DNA from: DAOPXV01 sp035352535
GTDB lineage: Bacteria; Muiribacteriota; UBA9980
Assembly: GCA_964545075.1 (NCBI GenBank)
Contig: CAZJFS010000043.1
Span: 1-27,325, forward strand
Direction: 5' to 3'
DNA: 27,325 nucleotides
Within the stretch, counting starts at the first letter, position 1, and every line of letters starts with the position of its first letter. Below are positions 23,711 through 27,325 of this stretch, piece after piece. The notes below the pieces were generated by a model. It was not told the origin of the DNA, searched no databases, and saw nothing but the letters and a program-made list of their open reading frames with translations. A program made the position numbers and the translations under genes.

Positions 23711-25123
23711 TTAGAATATTTTATCAGAAGTCGTCAAACTTTGCAAGTGGAAAATATTTTTTTCGGCGGCGCCGGTCCTTGCCGTGACCTCGTTAAAAGA
23801 AATTTCGGAGATATTCCGGTATGAATTTTCGTTCATATCGAAAAGAAAAAGCATTGTTTTTAATAGTTCCGCGCCGTCTTTGACCATGAATCCGGCCCCG
23901 GATTTCAGGAAACTTTCGGACATTTCCCTGAAATTATGCATATTAGGCCCGAAAATGACGGGTTTTTTAAAGACCGCCGCCTCTAAAATATTGTGTCCGC
24001 CCGTGTTCACGAGAGACCCGCCGACGAAAACGATCCTTGCCATAGCGTAGGTCTTTACAAGTTCGCCGACGGTGTCTAAGACCATGACGTTTTGAGAACA
24101 GGGTTTTTGGGATTTGATAAGTTCGCTTCGAAGTTCGTACTTAACGCCTTTTTCGTTCAGATAAGCGAAAAGCCCGGCGATCTTATCGAATTTGCGCGGC
24201 GCGATGATCATTTTAATCGGTCCGCTCCCGTTCGATGGAGCAGCCGGAATTTTGTTTTCGGGCTTTATTTCATTATCGGTTTCTGATCTATAATTTCGCC
24301 TTTTCGACAATTCATCGCAGAAATTTTTATAAGCGTCGACGACAATTTTATCTTCGCCGGGATGAACGGATCCAGCCACAAAAATGATGTCTTCAGGCGC
24401 ATATTTGAACTGAGCGTATATATCTTCCGATTTTTGGCTCATGTAAACTTTTATTTCGTCATATTTTAAATTTCCGGTTATGAAAACTTTTTCCGGCTTC
24501 GCTCCTATTTTGACTATCCTTGAAGCGTCCTCGCCGCTCTGCATAAGGCAGCGGTCTAAAAGAGCGAACGCGGGCCGGAATATGAATGAAAAGGAAAGGT
24601 AACTTTTGAAGGACCTGTCCGAGATTCGCCCGTTTATGATGGCCGAAGGAATCTTCCGCTTTTTTAATATTTTCAAAAGATTCGGCCACACTTCGGTTTC
24701 GGTTAAAACAAGAAGTTTGACGTTGAATTTATTTATGAAGGAATGGACTGAAAATTGAAAGTCGAGCGGAAAATAAAAAATGGCGTCGGCCGACGAGCAT
24801 TTTTCACGGGCTATTTTATAGCCGGTTTCGGTGGTAGTAGTGAAAAGAAGTTTATATTCCGGGAACTTTTCCTTTAAAAGTTTCTGAAATTGAATGGTGG
24901 CGAGAGTTTCACCCACTGAAACAGCGTGAAGCCAGATGACGGGGTCGTCTTTTTTTATTGTCGAATCGTTTTTAAAAAAACCGAGGCGCGCGAGAAAGCT
25001 ATGCCTGTACTTGCCGGTCGCGGCCATTTTAAAAAGGAGAAATGGAATATAAAATAAAAACCCGGTGTAAATTATAAAATTATAAGCGATCGCGCTTAAA
25101 GTTGATTTTATATCGATGCGCAC
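23711..25123 (-). CDS. waaA: 3-deoxy-D-manno-octulosonic acid (KDO) transferase
   Basis: Transfers KDO from CMP-KDO to lipid IVA at the inner-membrane face, which implies LPS and hence a diderm. It is a GT-B fold of 470 residues, slightly longer than the usual 420-430. The N-terminal membrane anchor is NFIIYTGFLFYIPFLLF. The motif WLHAVSVGE contains the catalytic Glu72; then TTTTETGYKIA, LTETEVWPN, INGRISDRSFKSY, ITGNLKYDE, IVFVGGSLVNTGGHNILEAA and GPNMHNF. The extra length is a low-complexity linker rich in Asn, Glu, Pro and Ser (about residues 270-298), just before IIAPRKFDK. The start is GTG 25123, with GAAAGAG upstream; no ATG alternative lies close by. It has a probable promoter of its own. 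Confidence 0.93.
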   Translation of the reverse strand: MRIDIKSTLSAIAYNFIIYTGFLFYIPFLLFKMAATGKYRHSFLARLGFFKNDSTIKKDDPVIWLHAVSVGETLATIQFQKLLKEKFPEYKLLFTTTTETGYKIAREKCSSADAIFYFPLDFQFSVHSFINKFNVKLLVLTETEVWPNLLKILKKRKIPSAIINGRISDRSFKSYLSFSFIFRPAFALLDRCLMQSGEDASRIVKIGAKPEKVFITGNLKYDEIKVYMSQKSEDIYAQFKYAPEDIIFVAGSVHPGEDKIVVDAYKNFCDELSKRRNYRSETDNEIKPENKIPAAPSNGSGPIKMIIAPRKFDKIAGLFAYLNEKGVKYELRSELIKSQKPCSQNVMVLDTVGELVKTYAMARIVFVGGSLVNTGGHNILEAAVFKKPVIFGPNMHNFREMSESFLKSGAGFMVKDGAELLKTMLFLFDMNENSYRNISEISFNEVTARTGAAEKNIFHLQSLTTSDKIF

Positions 25124-25161
25124 AAAAAAACTCTTTCGGATAAAATTTATATTGGAAGTTA

Positions 25162-25190
25162 ATACTACTAAAAAATAAAATAAAAATCAA
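25162..25190 (-). promoter_or_regulatory. Probable promoter of the KDO transferase gene
   Basis: On the - strand TTGATT (25190-25185), a 17-base spacer and TAGTAT (25167-25162) precede the GTG by 38 bases. The gap is AT-rich, so chance is a concern. Confidence 0.4.
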
Positions 25191-25214
25191 CCGAAAAGAA
25201 TTTTCACGCCAATA

Positions 25215-25595
25215 CTATTCGGGAGATCCGGGTTCGAGATATTTTTTGATTTTTTTAGCCAGAAGGTCGAAATCAAAAGGTTTTACGAGGCAATCCACGG
25301 CGCCTATGGATTTAATGTATTCAAGGTTTCGCATTTCAATGCCGGTCATGAACATGACGGTTATATCGCGTGTTTTTTCATTAGATTTCATCATTTTGCA
25401 GACCTCGTAGCCGCCGATCCCCGGCATGATTATGTCCAGAAGTACGAAATCAGGCTTGTTTTCTTCGCGTGAGGCGCATTCAAGGGCTTCTTCGCCGCTT
25501 GTCGCGGCCAGTATCTTATAACCTTCGCTTTCCAGCGCTTCCGCGAAAATCATTATGTTTACGGGATCGTCGTCGACTATAAGTATCTTTTTCAT
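25215..25595 (-). CDS. Stand-alone response regulator (CheY-like receiver)
   Basis: A 126-residue receiver domain only. The acidic pocket is D8, D9 and D10, the phospho-acceptor D54 lies in LLDIIMP, the switch Thr84 is in FMTG, and Lys105 is in VKPFD. No DNA-binding or enzyme output is attached, so it signals by protein contacts. ATG 25595 follows the stop of the hybrid kinase after 6 bases, so the two are one operon and likely partners in a phosphorelay, with the kinase's HPt domain as donor (inference). The C-terminus LEPGSPE is a short tail. Confidence 0.95.
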   Translation of the reverse strand: MKKILIVDDDPVNIMIFAEALESEGYKILAATSGEEALECASREENKPDFVLLDIIMPGIGGYEVCKMMKSNEKTRDITVMFMTGIEMRNLEYIKSIGAVDCLVKPFDFDLLAKKIKKYLEPGSPE

Positions 25596-25601
25596 AGAGG
25601 C

Positions 25602-27325
25602 TTAAACAACTCCTATCGATATTCCAAGTTTTCGGGCTATATTTTCCAGTATTTTACGGCAACCTTTAAAATTTAATTTTTCGAGTTTGGATGATAATTC
25701 GGATATTTCAGCCGGAGAGACTTTCGTTCCGGCGCTTCTTTCGAACTTTTTGAAGTATGAGATGGCGTTGAAATCATTGTTTTTTAAAAACATGTCCATG
25801 CGCGCGACGGCGGACATGAAATCTTCAGCGTCTTCTTTATCGTTTTTATCAGGAAGGCCGGCGTGGAAGATCGCGCTGGAATTTATGCCTTTGATAACTT
25901 CGGAAAGGGCCGTTTCGAACTCCTTCATGGCTTCTTCCATATTGCTCAGATCGGCGCCTTTCAATATTTCATTAACGGCCCGCGACGCTATGTAAAGCCT
26001 TCCGGCTGAAATGTTTCCTGAAACGCCTTTTATGCTGTGTGAAAGATTGCGCGCCGCTTCGAATTCGCCTTTGGCAAGCATGAACCTGATCTTTTGCGAA
26101 GTTTCTGAGTAGTCTTCACAAAAATTTTTTAAAACTCTTATGAAAACATCTTTGTTTCCGCCTGCCCTGGCTATAGCGCCCGCCGAGTCGATCCCGGGGA
26201 TATAAATTTCATCGGGCGGGATCCTGCCGTTTACGCCGCCGTTGCCATTAGCGTTTCGTGAAACACGCTTATCGGACATCCATCTGCCCATTTTTTCGAA
26301 CAGGAGCTCGGTGTCTATTGGTTTCGTAACGTAATCATTCATGCCGGCCTCAATGCAGCGATCCAGCTCTTCCTTCATCGCATGAGCGGTCACGGCAATT
26401 ATAGGAATGAAGCGTCCGTGTTCGCTCTGCCTTATGAGGCGGGTGGCGGTATAACCGTCCATTATAGGCATTTGAATGTCCATTAAGATCGCGGAATAAT
26501 AATTTTTTTTAACCGCTTCGACCGCCTCCAGTCCGTTGCTTGCGACTTCGGCCGGTATTGCGGCGTCTTGAAAAAGAGCAAGGATTATGTATTGATTTAT
26601 GTGGTTGTCCTCGACAATAAGCACTTTTTTTTCGCCTGTCGCTAAAATACTCGCCAGCCGCTCTTCATAAGAGTTTTTTTCGCACGGCGCCTGCGCTCTT
26701 GAAAGATCCAGACCGGATGTGCCGCCCGCGTTCTTTTCACGGAGGGTTTTAAAACGGGCTTTGAAGTAAAACGACGTTCCGGTTCCGGGAACTGATTCAA
26801 TTGATATCTCGCCGTTCATAAGTTCGGAAAGTTTTTTACTGATGGCAAGGCCCAGACCCGTTCCACCATATTTTCTGGTGACTGAATTATCTATCTGATG
26901 AAACGAAGTGAAAAGGTTTGGCATATCATTTTTTTCAATGCCGATGCCCGTGTCTTTAACGCAGAATGAAAAAATCGCCGAATCGTCTGAAATATTTTCC
27001 GATTCAACGCTTACCGAAAGGCTCACCTCGCCTTCGGAAGTGAATTTAATGGCGTTGGAAACCAGGTTTACAAGGATCTGTTCGAGCCTTAAAGGATCGC
27101 CTTTTAATATCGCCGGGACTTTATGGGCCGCCGTTACGCAGAATTTTATTTTTTTTGTAAAAGCTTTGCAGTAGAAAATATCGTAAATTTTTTTCAATAC
27201 GTCGTGAAGATTGAATTGGGTACACTCGAGTTTCAACATTCCGGCTTCGATCTTTGAAAAATCAAGTATGTCGTTTATTATCATTAAAAGCGAATCCGAG
27301 GCGCTTTTTATGGTCATAAGGCTTT
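25602..27325 (-). CDS. Hybrid histidine kinase, C-terminal part (cut by window edge)
   Basis: The frame is open to the right edge, so the sensor part and the phospho-accepting His of the HisKA domain lie outside. The first visible residues, TIKSASDSLLMIINDILDFSK, are the second helix of HisKA; the Met at 27317 is internal. Counting from it: HATPase with N-box N88 (LVSNAIKF), DTGIGI (122-127) and GGTGLGL (151-157); receiver at about 230-345 with D280 (LMDIQMP) and K332 (TKPID); HPt at about 375-470 with His427 (LSHSIKGVSGNI); then a 90-residue helical tail (FLKNNDFNAISYFKKFERSA and onwards) of a kind often seen at the end of such kinases. It is a phosphorelay His-Asp-His, with the downstream receiver as likely final Asp. 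Confidence 0.93.
   Translation of the reverse strand, partial: SLMTIKSASDSLLMIINDILDFSKIEAGMLKLECTQFNLHDVLKKIYDIFYCKAFTKKIKFCVTAAHKVPAILKGDPLRLEQILVNLVSNAIKFTSEGEVSLSVSVESENISDDSAIFSFCVKDTGIGIEKNDMPNLFTSFHQIDNSVTRKYGGTGLGLAISKKLSELMNGEISIESVPGTGTSFYFKARFKTLREKNAGGTSGLDLSRAQAPCEKNSYEERLASILATGEKKVLIVEDNHINQYIILALFQDAAIPAEVASNGLEAVEAVKKNYYSAILMDIQMPIMDGYTATRLIRQSEHGRFIPIIAVTAHAMKEELDRCIEAGMNDYVTKPIDTELLFEKMGRWMSDKRVSRNANGNGGVNGRIPPDEIYIPGIDSAGAIARAGGNKDVFIRVLKNFCEDYSETSQKIRFMLAKGEFEAARNLSHSIKGVSGNISAGRLYIASRAVNEILKGADLSNMEEAMKEFETALSEVIKGINSSAIFHAGLPDKNDKEDAEDFMSAVARMDMFLKNNDFNAISYFKKFERSAGTKVSPAEISELSSKLEKLNFKGCRKILENIARKLGISIGVV

Noticed and set aside
24225..24320. Low-complexity linker insertion in KDO transferase as a separate domain
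   Set aside because: It is a short Asn/Glu/Pro/Ser-rich stretch between the two GT-B halves, and linkers there vary in length across the family.
1..27325. CRISPR arrays, tRNA or rRNA genes
   Set aside because: I found no regularly spaced short repeats and no cloverleaf or rRNA-like sequence on reading either strand. A formal tRNA scan was not possible.

Overview
The window looks like chromosomal DNA of an uncultivated-type Gram-negative (diderm) bacterium. A KDO transferase (lipid A/LPS core synthesis), an outer-membrane beta-barrel protein and several exported or lipidated proteins point to a diderm envelope. I cannot name the phylum from sequence alone. The mix of HEAT-repeat giants, a class III nucleotide cyclase and hybrid sensor kinases would fit a deep-branching candidate lineage, but that is inference. 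Genes on the left half (1-14149) run on the + strand, those on the right half (14328-27325) on the - strand, and the two halves converge near 14.2 kb. I saw no tRNA, rRNA or CRISPR array.

1-7571 is the end of a Pel-type exopolysaccharide cluster: pelG (inner-membrane transporter), a TPR plus beta-barrel protein of PelB type, and a membrane-anchored deacetylase resembling the C-terminal domain of PelA. pelG is split by a foreign insertion of about 1.58 kb (359-1942). Removing the insertion at a CGCG direct repeat restores one open pelG frame. The insertion carries an AT-rich gene for a secreted YD-repeat-like protein on the opposite strand, several hairpins and three sets of inverted repeats. 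I regard it as the most unusual part of the window.

7572-10202 holds a strongly promoted exported protein of unknown function, a STAS-domain anti-sigma-factor-antagonist-like protein, a good intrinsic terminator, and D-alanine-D-alanine ligase with an unusual lysine-rich N-terminal tail.

10242-14149 holds a PhnD-like substrate-binding lipoprotein directly followed by a membrane nucleotide cyclase that ends in HEAT repeats (a possible sensing pair), then a TetR-family regulator with its own promoter.

14328-22209 (- strand) reads in transcription order as a 1770-residue protein (zinc ribbon, long acidic motif-rich linker, then about 950 residues of HEAT repeats), an ABC-2-type permease and its ATPase. 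Upstream, still on the - strand, lie HPr, a ROK-family sugar kinase and KDO transferase. At the right edge are a CheY-like response regulator and the C-terminal part of a hybrid histidine kinase (HATPase-REC-HPt) that runs off the window.
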